Below are positions 43,301-51,889 of a stretch of 64,000 nucleotides of DNA, piece by piece. Each line of letters opens with the position of its first letter. Within the stretch, counting starts at the first letter, position 1. The notes beneath the pieces were generated by a model. It was not told the origin of the DNA and did not search any database. It saw nothing but the letters and a program-made list of their open reading frames with translations. A program made the position numbers and the translations under genes. This DNA comes from an uncultured Eubacteriales bacterium (GTDB lineage Bacteria; Bacillota; Clostridia; Oscillospirales; UBA644): the NCBI GenBank assembly GCA_905207625.1, contig CAJLLT010000011.1, positions 1 to 64,000 of the forward strand, in the 5' to 3' direction.

Positions 43301-43817
43301 GTTTGTATCTGCGGACAAAAGCGGAACACGCCGTGGTACGGCAATACATACGTATCTGTCTTTCGCGGATCCGGGAAAAGATATGGATTCGGAAACGGAA
43401 AGACTCGTCCGCAAGGGGCTTCTGAGCCACGAACAGGCGGAGTATGTTTCCCTTTACGGTAAGAATTTTGAGATCTTTGCCCGGTCGGAGCTTTACGTGG
43501 AAATAAAACGGGCTCTCCGTATTCGGCGGGAGGAGAACTTTGTGGTCCGTATTCCCGCTTCCAGGATAGGAAGAGGCGGTGATGAGACCGTAATAATGCA
43601 GGGGGCTCTGGATCTGCTTTGTGAATACAGTGACGGGTATGTTGTGGTGGATTATAAAACCGATCATGCCGATGAGTCTCAGCTCAGGCAGAGATATTCC
43701 GAACAGCTCCGGTGCTACGGATATGCGGTGGAAAAATGCTACGGACCGGTGAAAAAACTGAGTATATGGTCATTTTTCCTGGGTAAAGAGATCATAATTC
43801 CCCCGGAGGGCAACTGA
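40299..43817 (+). CDS. addA: ATP-dependent helicase/nuclease subunit A
   Basis: A 1172-aa UvrD-like helicase with C-terminal nuclease. Walker A SAAAGSGKT starts at about residue 21. Other helicase motifs include EVLVDEYQDTN, FFAVGDVKQSIYNFRNAEPE, IMTVHGSKGLEFPV and LYVAMTRAREKLVI. The PD-(D/E)xK nuclease motif GYVVVDYKTDHAD is near the end, after RRGTAIHTYLSF. Acts with AddB; the pair recognises Chi-like sequences in relatives. No terminator is obvious after the stop. Confidence 0.96.
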   Translation: MAWTAEQLTAIQQRRTMLVSAAAGSGKTSVLSNRVLEYVRSGGSLDRLLIATFTELAAGEMRDRIGKLLRSDDCGTDIDHVRRQRLLLYKARIGTIDSLFGSIVRKNFRVAGVNPDFSVLSAGESRLMRSEILDGILEKFCAERSREYETLVAVFGGDDREKSLSDAVNSIYDKAMSMPFPGKWLDMWLGMYSDIRPWITAVSTEIRGDLESVAAVYDGILASGTLNEKVTGMCRAERSQLESVYEKLEADLPDWDAVCAAANFGMANMPSKGGIDKSDPWNRSYGYYRGWVRNNIFGTTDADKNAELYRISLADAEKDMEAQRPAVKCLFDIVGEYISALRAQMDRRNRYSFNAVAQMALALVVKEESFTPECGDFEVTPIALEIRREYDEVLVDEYQDTNALQDCFFRAIAPVDGNGPRFFAVGDVKQSIYNFRNAEPENFIRRGREMDTVWLNSNFRSRKGVLDFTNFVCSQLFSERTGGVCYSEPEPDDPFGGKRDKTTPLSGEDHVLRHGNTSYPGKEEPDAEVYFTDCKGNAEEKAFALAGTAAERILQMMQSMTVGPSGQTRPLRYSDIAVLTPKLKGVASVYMQVFERAGIPCVGRDNEPFLCRTEANIIMALLQVIDDPFKDIPLFAVMFSELFGFSADELARIRLYDRKGAFYEAVRKAAEDGDDKADAFVAQIEKYRLLADDFPVYKLIWRIYTDTGYPDAVSCLPAGAQRRATLMQLYDFARDYCSRTEGGLYRFLKYAEAAAEEETVPGNGEVKGNFVRIMTVHGSKGLEFPVCIFCVPQRRGSESKPVLFDPEYGVAAKIRDKNRFSQQNTLMTYTLKYIRRRKEASEELRKLYVAMTRAREKLVIISEMPSKGDIEAAQSDIMMPRPSPLNVTQNLSVPGLLYASVLRHPDFDPDDISGVKKLRCESPAKILYGVLPPDNVQAQTGKAPEGSGADITGEELDRRFSYRYHVSSAPAKVSVTEVAKNKLYDGEQTVFEEEFAAPVPEFVSADKSGTRRGTAIHTYLSFADPGKDMDSETERLVRKGLLSHEQAEYVSLYGKNFEIFARSELYVEIKRALRIRREENFVVRIPASRIGRGGDETVIMQGALDLLCEYSDGYVVVDYKTDHADESQLRQRYSEQLRCYGYAVEKCYGPVKKLSIWSFFLGKEIIIPPEGN

Positions 43818-43869
43818 AGCGGCTTTCTGGGCCGAAGACGGACGGAAAGTGTTTTTCAGCGCTGACCCC

Positions 43870-43898
43870 TTGACTTTTTCCGCCGCGTGTGATATAGT
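43870..43898 (+). promoter_or_regulatory. sigma-A promoter of the isomerase gene at 43928
   Basis: TTGACT, 17 bp, TATAGT. Confidence 0.7.
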
Positions 43899-43927
43899 TA
43901 TGCTAAAAAAAAACGGAGGTATTGAGT

Positions 43928-44707
43928 ATGAGCAATAAAATAGAGAAACTCGGTTATCAGCTTTGGGGCATCCGTGAGTTTATCAAGACGGAAGAGGATG
44001 TTGCGGCAAGCTTTAAAAAACTGGCGGATATGGGCTATAATGAGCTTCATACCGTAGGTATCTGCACTACTCCCGAAAGATATTATGAGCTTGCAAAAGA
44101 AAACGGTCTGTCCATCTGCGGCACGCACTGGGACTGGGACAGTATGATAAAGGATCCCGAAAAGGCGATGGCGGATCATGCCGCAATGCATACCACTAAT
44201 ATCGGTATCGGCGGTATGCCCGGCAATTATGCCGCAAGTGCGGATACTCTTCATGAGTTCTGCGATGTGGTGAATGAGTTCGCCGCGAAAATTCATAAGC
44301 AGGGCTTTAAATTTACTTATCACAACCATGCCTGGGAGTTCGCAAAGCTTGAGGGCAAACGTGTCTATGATTACCTTGTGGAGGGTTTTGATAAGGAGAC
44401 CACTTCGTTTGTATTTGATACGTACTGGGCGCAGGCTGCCGGATGCGATCCGTCTCAGTGGGTTGAGAAACTCGCCGGAAGAATTGATATTATCCATCTC
44501 AAGGATATGAAATTCCTTGATGAGGAAAAGGAGCAGGGACCCCGTATCTGTGAAATAGGCGAAGGCAATATGAACTTTGACGGGATAGTTGCGGCGTGTC
44601 TTAAGACCGGAGTCAAGAGTTTTGTCGTGGAGCAGGATTACTGCACCGGCGATCCCTTTGACGGGGCCAGGAAGAGCGCGGACTATATCAAGGCAAAGTA
44701 TATGTAA
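43928..44707 (+). CDS. sugar phosphate isomerase/epimerase (TIM barrel)
   Basis: A 259-aa member of PF01261, clearly related to the protein at 139-885. It shares the GYQLWGIREF/LQVYTVRD-like first strand, FTYHNHAWEF with the HNH, VFDTYWAQAAG, IDIIHLKDMK and FVVEQDYC. Substrate unknown. ATG 43928 is preferred because GGAGG lies 8 nt upstream; TTG 43922 is too close to that site. Monocistronic with its own promoter and terminator. Confidence 0.85.
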   Translation: MSNKIEKLGYQLWGIREFIKTEEDVAASFKKLADMGYNELHTVGICTTPERYYELAKENGLSICGTHWDWDSMIKDPEKAMADHAAMHTTNIGIGGMPGNYAASADTLHEFCDVVNEFAAKIHKQGFKFTYHNHAWEFAKLEGKRVYDYLVEGFDKETTSFVFDTYWAQAAGCDPSQWVEKLAGRIDIIHLKDMKFLDEEKEQGPRICEIGEGNMNFDGIVAACLKTGVKSFVVEQDYCTGDPFDGARKSADYIKAKYM

Positions 44708-44752
44708 TCGTCTGCTTCTGAGAAATATAAGATAATTTGCCGTTGTTTGTAA

Positions 44753-44789
44753 AAAGCCGTCGGAAAAATACTGTTTTTCCGACGGCTTT
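44753..44789 (+). terminator. terminator of the isomerase gene
   Basis: A 16-bp stem AAAGCCGTCGGAAAAA with a 5-nt loop; the strongest hairpin in the region. Confidence 0.85.
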
Positions 44790-44876
44790 CGTGTTGATCC
44801 ACGGGTTTTCGGCAGGTTTTTCCCGTGGGAATATTGCGAATATTTATATGAATATATGAATTTTTGCTGAAGGGTA

Positions 44877-44905
44877 TTGACAAAAGACAGTGCATAGAAT
44901 ATACT
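44877..44905 (+). promoter_or_regulatory. sigma-A promoter of the TetR-ABC operon
   Basis: TTGACA, 17 bp, TATACT. Transcription would start near 44912, next to the double palindrome at 44916. Confidence 0.75.
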
Positions 44906-44915
44906 TGTGATGGCT

Positions 44916-44939
44916 GTTGCGCAACTACCGTTGCGCAAC
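44916..44939. promoter_or_regulatory. double palindromic operator
   Basis: The perfect 10-bp palindrome GTTGCGCAAC occurs twice (44916-44925 and 44930-44939), separated by TACC. It overlaps the predicted transcription start of the TetR gene and is the probable autoregulatory site. Confidence 0.7.
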
Positions 44940-44977
44940 ATATGAATCCTATTGTTTCAGAAATGAGGGAGGATCAA

Positions 44978-45649
44978 ATGCCGCCAAAGGCTAAATTTAC
45001 AAGGGAAGAAATAATTGACACCGCGTTGAATCTTCTCCGGCAGAGAGGAACAGCGGCTTTGACCTGCCGGGATATTGCCGCGGCTCTCGGGACATCCACC
45101 CGGCCGATATTCACTTATTTCCGGACGATGGATGAATTGAAAACAGAGGTCAGGCTTTCCGCTGAAAACCTGTACCGGAAGTATTCCTCCGAAGGTCTGA
45201 AGGAAGAGATCCCGTTTCTCGGATTCGGGGTTCAGTTTGTGCGTTTCGCAAGGGAGGAACCTGAACTGTACAGACTTCTGTTCCTGACTCCGCCTGCGGA
45301 GGGGGAATCCGGAGCTTTGCTTGCGATGGAGCATACCCGTGATCTTGTGCTGGAGTCAATATGCCGCATATACTCCATGGATGAAGCTACCGCGGACTTC
45401 TTTTTCCGGCGGATGTGGCTTGTGGGGTACAGTGTTTCGGTTCTTGTGGTGACCGGCGGCTGTACATACTCCGATGATGAGATCAAACGGATATTTACCG
45501 CTTTTGCAGTGGGCTTATGCAAGGCGTGCAAAGAAATCCCCGGTTTTATATCCGGTGATTTTGACCGGGATAAGGTATTCGGGAGCATTACAAAGAGCCT
45601 CGGTACAGAAGATAACGGAATAAACAATGAGAATATAAAGGATAGGTGA
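44978..45649 (+). CDS. TetR/AcrR-family regulator of two ABC exporters
   Basis: A 223-aa regulator. The helix-turn-helix FTREEIIDTALNLLRQRGTAALTCRDIAAALGTSTRPIFTYFRTMDEL region (about 7-55) is typical, and the rest is a helical ligand-binding domain with a Trp/Tyr-rich stretch near 130-150. The ATG at 44978 has GAGGGAGG 5 nt upstream; in-frame codons further up run through the operator. First gene of a five-gene operon. Confidence 0.88.
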   Translation: MPPKAKFTREEIIDTALNLLRQRGTAALTCRDIAAALGTSTRPIFTYFRTMDELKTEVRLSAENLYRKYSSEGLKEEIPFLGFGVQFVRFAREEPELYRLLFLTPPAEGESGALLAMEHTRDLVLESICRIYSMDEATADFFFRRMWLVGYSVSVLVVTGGCTYSDDEIKRIFTAFAVGLCKACKEIPGFISGDFDRDKVFGSITKSLGTEDNGINNENIKDR

Positions 45650-45654
45650 ACTGG

Positions 45655-46569
45655 ATGGAACATATAATCCGGATCGAACATCTGAACAAATCGTTCGGCG
45701 AAGTAAAAGCCGTACAGGATCTGTCTTTTCATGTCCGTAAGGGAGAGCTTTTTGCCTTTCTCGGAGTCAACGGCGCGGGAAAAAGCACTACCATTTCCAT
45801 AATGTGCGGACAGTTATGCAAAGACAGCGGAAACGTGATGATCTGCGGGGAAAACATCGACCGAGGTATGGATAGTATCTCCCGTAATCTCGGAGTCGTT
45901 TTCCAGTCCTCGGTACTGGACCAGTCTCTTTCGGTCCGGGATAATCTGCGCAGCCGTGCGGCACTTTACGGTATAACGGGAAAGGTTTTCAGGGACAGAA
46001 TGGAGGAGCTTTCCGTGCTTCTGGATTTTGAAGATCTCCTGTCCCGGACTGTCGGTAAGCTTTCCGGGGGACAGAGACGGAGAATAGATATCGCACGGGC
46101 CCTTCTGCACAAGCCCGAAATACTGATCCTTGATGAGCCTACCACTGGGCTTGATCCTCAGACACGCAAGCTTCTCTGGAATGTGGTCCGGAAGCTCCGC
46201 CGTGAAGAGGGAATGACCGTTTTCCTTACCACGCATTACATGGAGGAGACGGCGGATGCGGATTATGTGGTTATTCTCGACAGCGGAAAGATCGCCGCGG
46301 AGGGGACCCCGCTGGATCTGAAAAACCGTTATGCCGACGATTTTATAACCGTTTACGGACAGCCGGAGAATTCAGTTGCGTCCCTGGGATTCGGATACGA
46401 GAGTATAAGGGATGCTTTCCGCATTTCCGTTCCCGATACTGCGACTGCCACAAAGCTTATTCTTGAGCGTCCCGAACTTTTTACCGACTATGAAATAACA
46501 AAAGGCAAGATGGATGATGTGTTCCTTGCCGTGACCGGCAAGAAACTGAACGGAGGTGAGGACAAATGA
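45655..46569 (+). CDS. ABC transporter ATP-binding protein (drug/Nod-factor exporter type)
   Basis: A 304-aa ATPase. Walker A is GVNGAGKST, the signature is LSGGQRRRIDIAR, and Walker B is ILILDEPTTGLD. A C-terminal extension of about 80 residues resembles DrrA/CcmA-type exporters. It pairs with the ABC-2 permease that overlaps its end by ATGA. Start is ATG 45655; GTG 45646 overlaps the TetR stop but is too close to the ribosome site. Confidence 0.92.
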   Translation: MEHIIRIEHLNKSFGEVKAVQDLSFHVRKGELFAFLGVNGAGKSTTISIMCGQLCKDSGNVMICGENIDRGMDSISRNLGVVFQSSVLDQSLSVRDNLRSRAALYGITGKVFRDRMEELSVLLDFEDLLSRTVGKLSGGQRRRIDIARALLHKPEILILDEPTTGLDPQTRKLLWNVVRKLRREEGMTVFLTTHYMEETADADYVVILDSGKIAAEGTPLDLKNRYADDFITVYGQPENSVASLGFGYESIRDAFRISVPDTATATKLILERPELFTDYEITKGKMDDVFLAVTGKKLNGGEDK

Positions 46570-47471
46570 CCGGACTCGGAAACATGATAAGACGGAATTG
46601 CAAACTGTTTTTCAAGGATAAGGGCATGTTCTTTTCGTCCCTTATAACCCCGGTGATACTTCTGGTGCTGTATGCGTCTTTCCTTGCCAAGGTATACCGT
46701 GACAGTTTTGTTTCGGCAATGCCTGAGGGCTTCGGCATAGATCCGTCCCTGATAGACGCTACCGTGGGCGGACAGCTGATTTCTTCTCTTCTGGCTGTAT
46801 GCTGCGTGACGGTTGCTTTCTGTTCGAATCTGCTTATGGTTCAGGATAAGATAAGCGGTGCCAGACGTGATATAACCGTTTCGCCGGTTAAGGGGTCAGT
46901 CATCGCCGTGGGTTATTTCACCGCCTCAGCCGTTTCCACCCTTATTATCAGCTTTACTGCCATGGGTGTATGTCTGCTTTATCTGCTGAAAATGGGCTGG
47001 TATATGAGTCTCGCTGACGTAATGTTCGTGGTCCTGGATGTTACTCTGCTGACACTGTTCGGTGTGGCACTGTCGTCCTGTGTGAACTTTTTCCTGTCCA
47101 CCCAGGGTCAGTCTTCCGCCGTCGGGACAATTGTCAGTGCCGGCTACGGTTTCCTCTGCGGTGCGTATATGCCTATATCCAATTTTTCCGACAGCCTTCA
47201 GAAAGTTCTCTCGTTCCTTCCCGGAACATACGGCACAAGTCTTGTGCGGGAACATGCTCTCGGCGGAGTTTACCGGGAAATGTCAAAGGTCGGATTTCCT
47301 TCCGAAGTTGTGGAAGGTATAAAGGATTCCATAGACTGCAATATGTATTTCTTCGGTCAGAAAGTCGGAACATGGGAAAAATATGCGGTGCTCGGCGGAG
47401 CAATAATCCTGCTTCTTGCAATATATATACTCATGAATGTTTTTGCGGGAAGAAAAAGCGCTAAAAAATAA
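46566..47471 (+). CDS. ABC-2 type permease
   Basis: A 301-aa membrane protein with about six helices (first near 20-40, last near 280-298), a large extracellular loop after helix 1, and the ABC-2 segment SSCVNFFLSTQGQSSAVGTI then CGAYMPISNF. Works with the preceding ATPase to export an unknown substrate. Confidence 0.88.
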   Translation: MTGLGNMIRRNCKLFFKDKGMFFSSLITPVILLVLYASFLAKVYRDSFVSAMPEGFGIDPSLIDATVGGQLISSLLAVCCVTVAFCSNLLMVQDKISGARRDITVSPVKGSVIAVGYFTASAVSTLIISFTAMGVCLLYLLKMGWYMSLADVMFVVLDVTLLTLFGVALSSCVNFFLSTQGQSSAVGTIVSAGYGFLCGAYMPISNFSDSLQKVLSFLPGTYGTSLVREHALGGVYREMSKVGFPSEVVEGIKDSIDCNMYFFGQKVGTWEKYAVLGGAIILLLAIYILMNVFAGRKSAKK

Positions 47472-47508
47472 GTGTAAATACGGTACAAATATATAAAGGA
47501 GACCTAGT

Positions 47509-48216
47509 ATGCTGAATATTGAGCATCTTACAAAAGTTTACGGAGAGAAAAAAGCCGTGGACGATCTTTCTCTTCATATCGCTCCCGGAGAGATCTACGG
47601 ATTTATAGGACATAACGGCGCGGGTAAGACCACGACACTGAAATCCGTTGCCGGAATACTTCAGTTTGACAGCGGTGAGATCCGAGTTAACGGTCTGTCG
47701 GTGAAGGATGACCCCATAGGCTGCAAGAAACAGATCGCCTATATCCCCGACAATCCGGATATGTATGAATTCATGACGGGTATAAAGTACCTGAATTTCA
47801 TTGCCGATATTTTCGGTGTTTCCGCATCGGACAGAAAGGAACGTATCGGAAAATATGCGGAAATGTTCGGTCTTACAAATGACCTCGGACAGTCCATTGC
47901 CGCATATTCCCACGGTATGAAACAGAAACTTGCCATAGTTTCCGCCTGGATACATAACCCGAGGCTCATAATAATGGATGAACCCTTTGTAGGGCTTGAT
48001 CCCAAAGCCGCGCACCTGCTCAAGGGAATGATGAGACAGGTCTGCGATGACGGCGGAGCAATATTTTTCTCTACTCATGTGCTTGAGGTCGCGGAAAAAC
48101 TCTGTGACAAGGTAGCCATAATCAAGAACGGCCAGCTTATACGTTCCGGCACCATGGAACAGGTCAAAGGCGACGACAGCCTTGAGCAGGTGTTCCTTGA
48201 ACTGGAGGGGGAATAA
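47509..48216 (+). CDS. ABC transporter ATP-binding protein
   Basis: A 235-aa ATPase with Walker A GHNGAGKTTTLK, signature-like YSHGMKQKLAIVSAW (a degenerate LSGGQ reading YSHGM, usual in this YtrB/EcsA-like group) and Walker B LIIMDEPFVGLD. A second ABC system in the operon, with the permease overlapping its stop by 1 nt (TAATG). Confidence 0.9.
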   Translation: MLNIEHLTKVYGEKKAVDDLSLHIAPGEIYGFIGHNGAGKTTTLKSVAGILQFDSGEIRVNGLSVKDDPIGCKKQIAYIPDNPDMYEFMTGIKYLNFIADIFGVSASDRKERIGKYAEMFGLTNDLGQSIAAYSHGMKQKLAIVSAWIHNPRLIIMDEPFVGLDPKAAHLLKGMMRQVCDDGGAIFFSTHVLEVAEKLCDKVAIIKNGQLIRSGTMEQVKGDDSLEQVFLELEGE

Positions 48217-49811
48217 TGCTTAAAACTCTTCTGAAAAAACAGCTTACGGAGATATTCCGCAGCTATTTTTACGATGCCAAAAAGAACAAAAAGCGTTCAA
48301 CCGGATCAACGGTGATGCTTATAATCATGTATATTTTCATAATGGTATTTTTCCTCGGTGCAATATTCACCTTCCTTGCGGTAACCCTTTGCGGATCCTT
48401 CGTCAGCGCCGGTATGGGTTGGTTGTATTTCGCCCTCTTCGGGCTTCTCGCGATACTCCTAGGTGCCTTCGGAAGTGTGTTTAATACCTACTCCGGGCTG
48501 TATCTGTCCAAGGATAACGATCTTCTTCTTTCCATGCCCATTCCGGTCAGGTATATAATGATATCCCGGCTTCTCGGAGTGTATCTGATGGGACTGATGT
48601 ATTCCGGAGTTGTTATTGTACCTGCCGTCGTAGTTTACTGGATAGCGGGCAACTTCAGCGTTGCCTCCGTTGTGGGCGGTGTGGTATTCACGGCGGTGAT
48701 CTCTCTGATAGTCCTTGTCCTTTCCTGTGCCCTCGGCTGGGTCGTAGCCAGGATCAGTCTGAAACTGAAGAATAAAAGCTTTGTAACCGTAATTGTCTCC
48801 CTTCTTTTTGTGGGCGCGTATTACTTCCTGTACTATAAGGCTCAGGAATGGATAGCGGATCTTGTTTCCAACGCCGCAGAGTACGGTGAAAAGATCAGAC
48901 AGGCTGCGTATCCCGTATACGCCTTCGGAAGAGCAGGTGAGGGCGGCTGGCTTGAACTTGCCTTGCTGACAGTTATTGTTGCGGCTCTGTTCTCGCTGAC
49001 CTGTTACATAATTTCCAGAAGCTTCATAAAAATAGCAACCTCCACCGGAAACACTTCAAAAGTCAGATACAGATCTGCTCCGGTCCATACCAAAAGTCAG
49101 TTCGGGGCTTTGCTCGGCAAGGAATTCAGACGCTTCACCTCAAGTCCCAACTACATCCTTAACTGCGGTCTGGGTACACTGATCCTTCTTCTTGCGGGTG
49201 TCTACTTTATTTTTCGCGGCGGACAGATGGTGTCCCTTTTCAATGAAATTTTCGAAATGTCCGGAATCTACCCTGTGATAGTTGTTGCGGTTATCGGTTT
49301 TGCCGCCGCTGCAAACGATATGGCTGCTCCCTCAGTATCTCTTGAAGGAAAGAGTCTGTGGCTTGTTCAGTCTCTTCCCGTCGATCCCTGGCTGGCTCTT
49401 AAGGCAAAGCTCTCGGTTCAGATAATTCTTACTCTGATCCCTGCTGTCTGCTGCGTTATCTGTGCCGCCTTCGTATTTCCGTTTTCTCCGGTACAGCTGC
49501 TTCTGGTTGCGGCAGTTACGGTTCTGATCGTCCTGTTTATTGCGCTTTTTGACCTTGTTATCGGGGTCAGAATGCCTAATCTGACCTGGACAAATGAAAT
49601 CGTTCCCATAAAGCAGGGAATGCCTGTATTCCTTGCCCTGATGGGAGTATGGTTGGTCGTGATAGTATTCGCGGGTGTGTATCTGCTTTTGGCAAAATTC
49701 ATGTCGGCGGAGATATATCTTGCCGTATCCGGCGCGGTTTTCGTGCTGACAGAGGTCCTTCTTTACCGGTGGCTTAAAAGACGCGGGGCAAAGATCTTTG
49801 CTGCACTGTAA
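48216..49811 (+). CDS. ABC exporter permease
   Basis: A 531-aa polytopic permease with about twelve hydrophobic segments in two halves, of the putative ABC-exporter type paired with EcsA-like ATPases. The central soluble loop contains SRSFIKIATSTGN and a Lys/Phe-rich LLGKEFRRFTSSPNYILNCG start of the second half. Substrate unknown. Confidence 0.85.
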   Translation: MLKTLLKKQLTEIFRSYFYDAKKNKKRSTGSTVMLIIMYIFIMVFFLGAIFTFLAVTLCGSFVSAGMGWLYFALFGLLAILLGAFGSVFNTYSGLYLSKDNDLLLSMPIPVRYIMISRLLGVYLMGLMYSGVVIVPAVVVYWIAGNFSVASVVGGVVFTAVISLIVLVLSCALGWVVARISLKLKNKSFVTVIVSLLFVGAYYFLYYKAQEWIADLVSNAAEYGEKIRQAAYPVYAFGRAGEGGWLELALLTVIVAALFSLTCYIISRSFIKIATSTGNTSKVRYRSAPVHTKSQFGALLGKEFRRFTSSPNYILNCGLGTLILLLAGVYFIFRGGQMVSLFNEIFEMSGIYPVIVVAVIGFAAAANDMAAPSVSLEGKSLWLVQSLPVDPWLALKAKLSVQIILTLIPAVCCVICAAFVFPFSPVQLLLVAAVTVLIVLFIALFDLVIGVRMPNLTWTNEIVPIKQGMPVFLALMGVWLVVIVFAGVYLLLAKFMSAEIYLAVSGAVFVLTEVLLYRWLKRRGAKIFAAL

Positions 49812-49830
49812 TTGACTCCGGACGCAAGGG

Positions 49831-49863
49831 AAGCGGTCTGCCTCCGGGTGGGACAGACCGCTT
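49831..49863. terminator. bidirectional terminator of the ABC operon and the GH2 gene
   Basis: A 10-bp AAGCGGTCTG stem with a 13-nt loop, flanked by TTTG on the right; between convergent genes. Confidence 0.7.
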
Positions 49864-49888
49864 TGTACTGTGTAAATGACGGGCACGC

Positions 49889-51646
49889 TTAATCCTTTTC
49901 AATTGTCGCTTTCCGGGAGTTTATCTTCTTTATGGTCTCCGGCGGGAATTTGAAATGCCTGTCGTAGGTCATGAGACCGTTCTTTTCCTGTTCGATGTCG
50001 TATAATTGGGTGTAGCAGAACCCCATGATGTATTCATTGTCAAGCAATATATCGGTCAGATCCCTGTATCTGGAGATGAATTCCTCCTCTGTAGCGGGAC
50101 CGTTACCATAGCCCCAGCCGCTGTTGCTTCCCGGCATCCAGCCTATTCCGCCGTATTCGCTGACAAATACCGGGTCTTTGCCGTTATAATGCTGTCGGTC
50201 ACGGATATTCGGGTTCCGCCATATCTGGTCCTTTATAATACCGTCGGGTATATGTGCGTAATATTCCGCAAAGGCTTTCGGATCCTGCTCGTAGTCATGA
50301 ACGTCAAAAATGTCACTTTGTACATGAAAATTGCCGCTCGTATCTATTACGGGACGTGTGGGGTCAAGGGCTTTGGTGATTCGATAAACGGTGTCTATAA
50401 CCCCGTCGCACTGCTTGCCCGCCTCGGTATTCCAGGTCTCATTGAACGGGCACCAGCCGATAACTGACGGATGACTGTAGTCCCGCTGAACGGCTTCGGT
50501 CCACTCCGGGAGAAAATTCAGTATACTGCCGGGGTCCGTAACGTCAAGGCTCCAGTTGGCGTGTTCTCCCCAGCAAAGGAAGCCCAGCTTGTCCGCATGA
50601 TAAAGATATCTCGGGTCAAAAATCTTCTGATGAAGTCTTGCCCCGTTGAAACCCAGTGCCATAGCGTATTTTATGTCGTTTTCGAGATCTTCGTCCGTGG
50701 GTGCGGTGTATATACCATCCGGATAGTACCCCTGATCCAGTACCCAGCGACCGAAGACCGGTCTGCCGTTTATAATGAATTTCCGTCCGTCAAGGCAGAT
50801 GCTCCTCATCCCGAAATAACTTTCGGCTTCGTCGAGTACACGGGACTGTTTTTCAACACAAACAGATACGGAATACAGATTCCCCTGTCCCACGTCCCAG
50901 AGGTGTATTTCGGAGAGCGGAACGGAAAAGCACAGAGTGTCCGTGCGTATGTTTCCGATGTTCTGCCGTCCGGTCTCTTTCCCGTCCCAGAATATGCGGA
51001 GGGAGAGGGAAGAGCCCGGAAAATTCCCCGAAAGCTTTATTCTTACGGAGACTGAACCCGAATCAATGTCCGGAGTGAATGATATGTCCTTTATCCAGCA
51101 TTCGTCAACTGCTTCCATCCACACGCTCTGCCATATTCCGGTGGTCCGAGTATAGAAACATCCGTTGGAATTCCGGCTGATGCTCTGTTTTCCTCCGGGC
51201 TGTTTATGTGAGCGCACGTCATCATAGACGCAGAGGGTCACAAAGTCGTTTTTACGGTTCAGTTTCTCCGTTATGTCGGCATAAAAGGGGGTATATCCGC
51301 CTTGGTGACCGGTTACTTCCTCCCCGTTTATAAAAACCGTGGCACTGTAATCAACGGCGCCGAAATGCAGAAGTATCCGCTTTCCGGTCCAGTTCTCGGG
51401 AATGGACAACCTGCGGCTGTACCAGACACAGGGCATGAAGTCCGTATTCTCCACCCCGGACAGCCTGCTCTCCGGACAGAACGGAACGGTGATTTTTCCT
51501 TTGAGATCCGGGGTATTGTAAAGCTGACGTGTCATGTCGCTTTTTTCGTTGTCAGTTTCAAAATTCCATTCCCCGTTAAGACAAAGCCAGTCCTTCCGGA
51601 CAAGCTGAGGTCTCGGGTATTCACTTCTCGGGATTTTTGTATCCAT
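49889..51646 (-). CDS. glycoside hydrolase family 2 enzyme
   Basis: A 585-aa GH2 protein (beta-galactosidase/glucuronidase/mannosidase group). A sugar-binding jelly roll (about 1-170, with GEWNFE, LHFGAVDYSATVFINGEEV, GGYTPF) is followed by an immunoglobulin-like domain and a TIM barrel from about 270. The acid/base Glu is in GWCPFNETWN and the nucleophile Glu in FVSEYGG. No signal peptide, so cytosolic. The ribosome site is weak (AGAAAGAAAAAAAG), unlike its neighbours, and the gene follows a long leader. Confidence 0.9.
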   Translation of the reverse strand: MDTKIPRSEYPRPQLVRKDWLCLNGEWNFETDNEKSDMTRQLYNTPDLKGKITVPFCPESRLSGVENTDFMPCVWYSRRLSIPENWTGKRILLHFGAVDYSATVFINGEEVTGHQGGYTPFYADITEKLNRKNDFVTLCVYDDVRSHKQPGGKQSISRNSNGCFYTRTTGIWQSVWMEAVDECWIKDISFTPDIDSGSVSVRIKLSGNFPGSSLSLRIFWDGKETGRQNIGNIRTDTLCFSVPLSEIHLWDVGQGNLYSVSVCVEKQSRVLDEAESYFGMRSICLDGRKFIINGRPVFGRWVLDQGYYPDGIYTAPTDEDLENDIKYAMALGFNGARLHQKIFDPRYLYHADKLGFLCWGEHANWSLDVTDPGSILNFLPEWTEAVQRDYSHPSVIGWCPFNETWNTEAGKQCDGVIDTVYRITKALDPTRPVIDTSGNFHVQSDIFDVHDYEQDPKAFAEYYAHIPDGIIKDQIWRNPNIRDRQHYNGKDPVFVSEYGGIGWMPGSNSGWGYGNGPATEEEFISRYRDLTDILLDNEYIMGFCYTQLYDIEQEKNGLMTYDRHFKFPPETIKKINSRKATIEKD

Positions 51647-51860
51647 GGCTTTTTTTCTTTCTTCTGATCGTAATTATTTTTGCGGTAAAGGGCCTGACAG
51701 CCTCTGCCGTAAATGAAGGTTGCCGGATTTTATCGGATCTGTTTTTTGCAGGTTGTTTCGCGGTTGAAGGGAACGCTGTCCATGTTTCAAAGAGTTTCGG
51801 TTATGTTTCCGGGAAATCCCGTGAATGTTTTGGGCTGTGCGGAAGCACGATCCGCCGTTA
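51647..51860 (-). other. long untranslated leader of the GH2 gene
   Basis: Part of the 381-nt space between the divergent GH2 gene and the small gene at 52028. No credible gene. The minus-strand transcript from the promoter at 51861-51889 would have about 205 nt of leader. An imperfect stem near 51681-51710 (TACGGCAGAGGC with GCCCTTTACCGCA) is the only structure I could see. The remaining 51890-52027 contains only the ribosome site AAGGAATGG of the next gene. Confidence 0.4.
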
Positions 51861-51889
51861 ATTCTATCATAAAAAATGAGTGTTGTCAA
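51861..51889 (-). promoter_or_regulatory. sigma-A promoter of the GH2 gene
   Basis: Minus strand TTGACA, 17 bp, TAGAAT. Confidence 0.75.

Noticed and set aside
44740..44800. Strong 16-bp inverted repeat as an insertion-sequence end
   Set aside because: It lies just after a gene stop and has the form of an intrinsic terminator; no transposase or partner repeat found.
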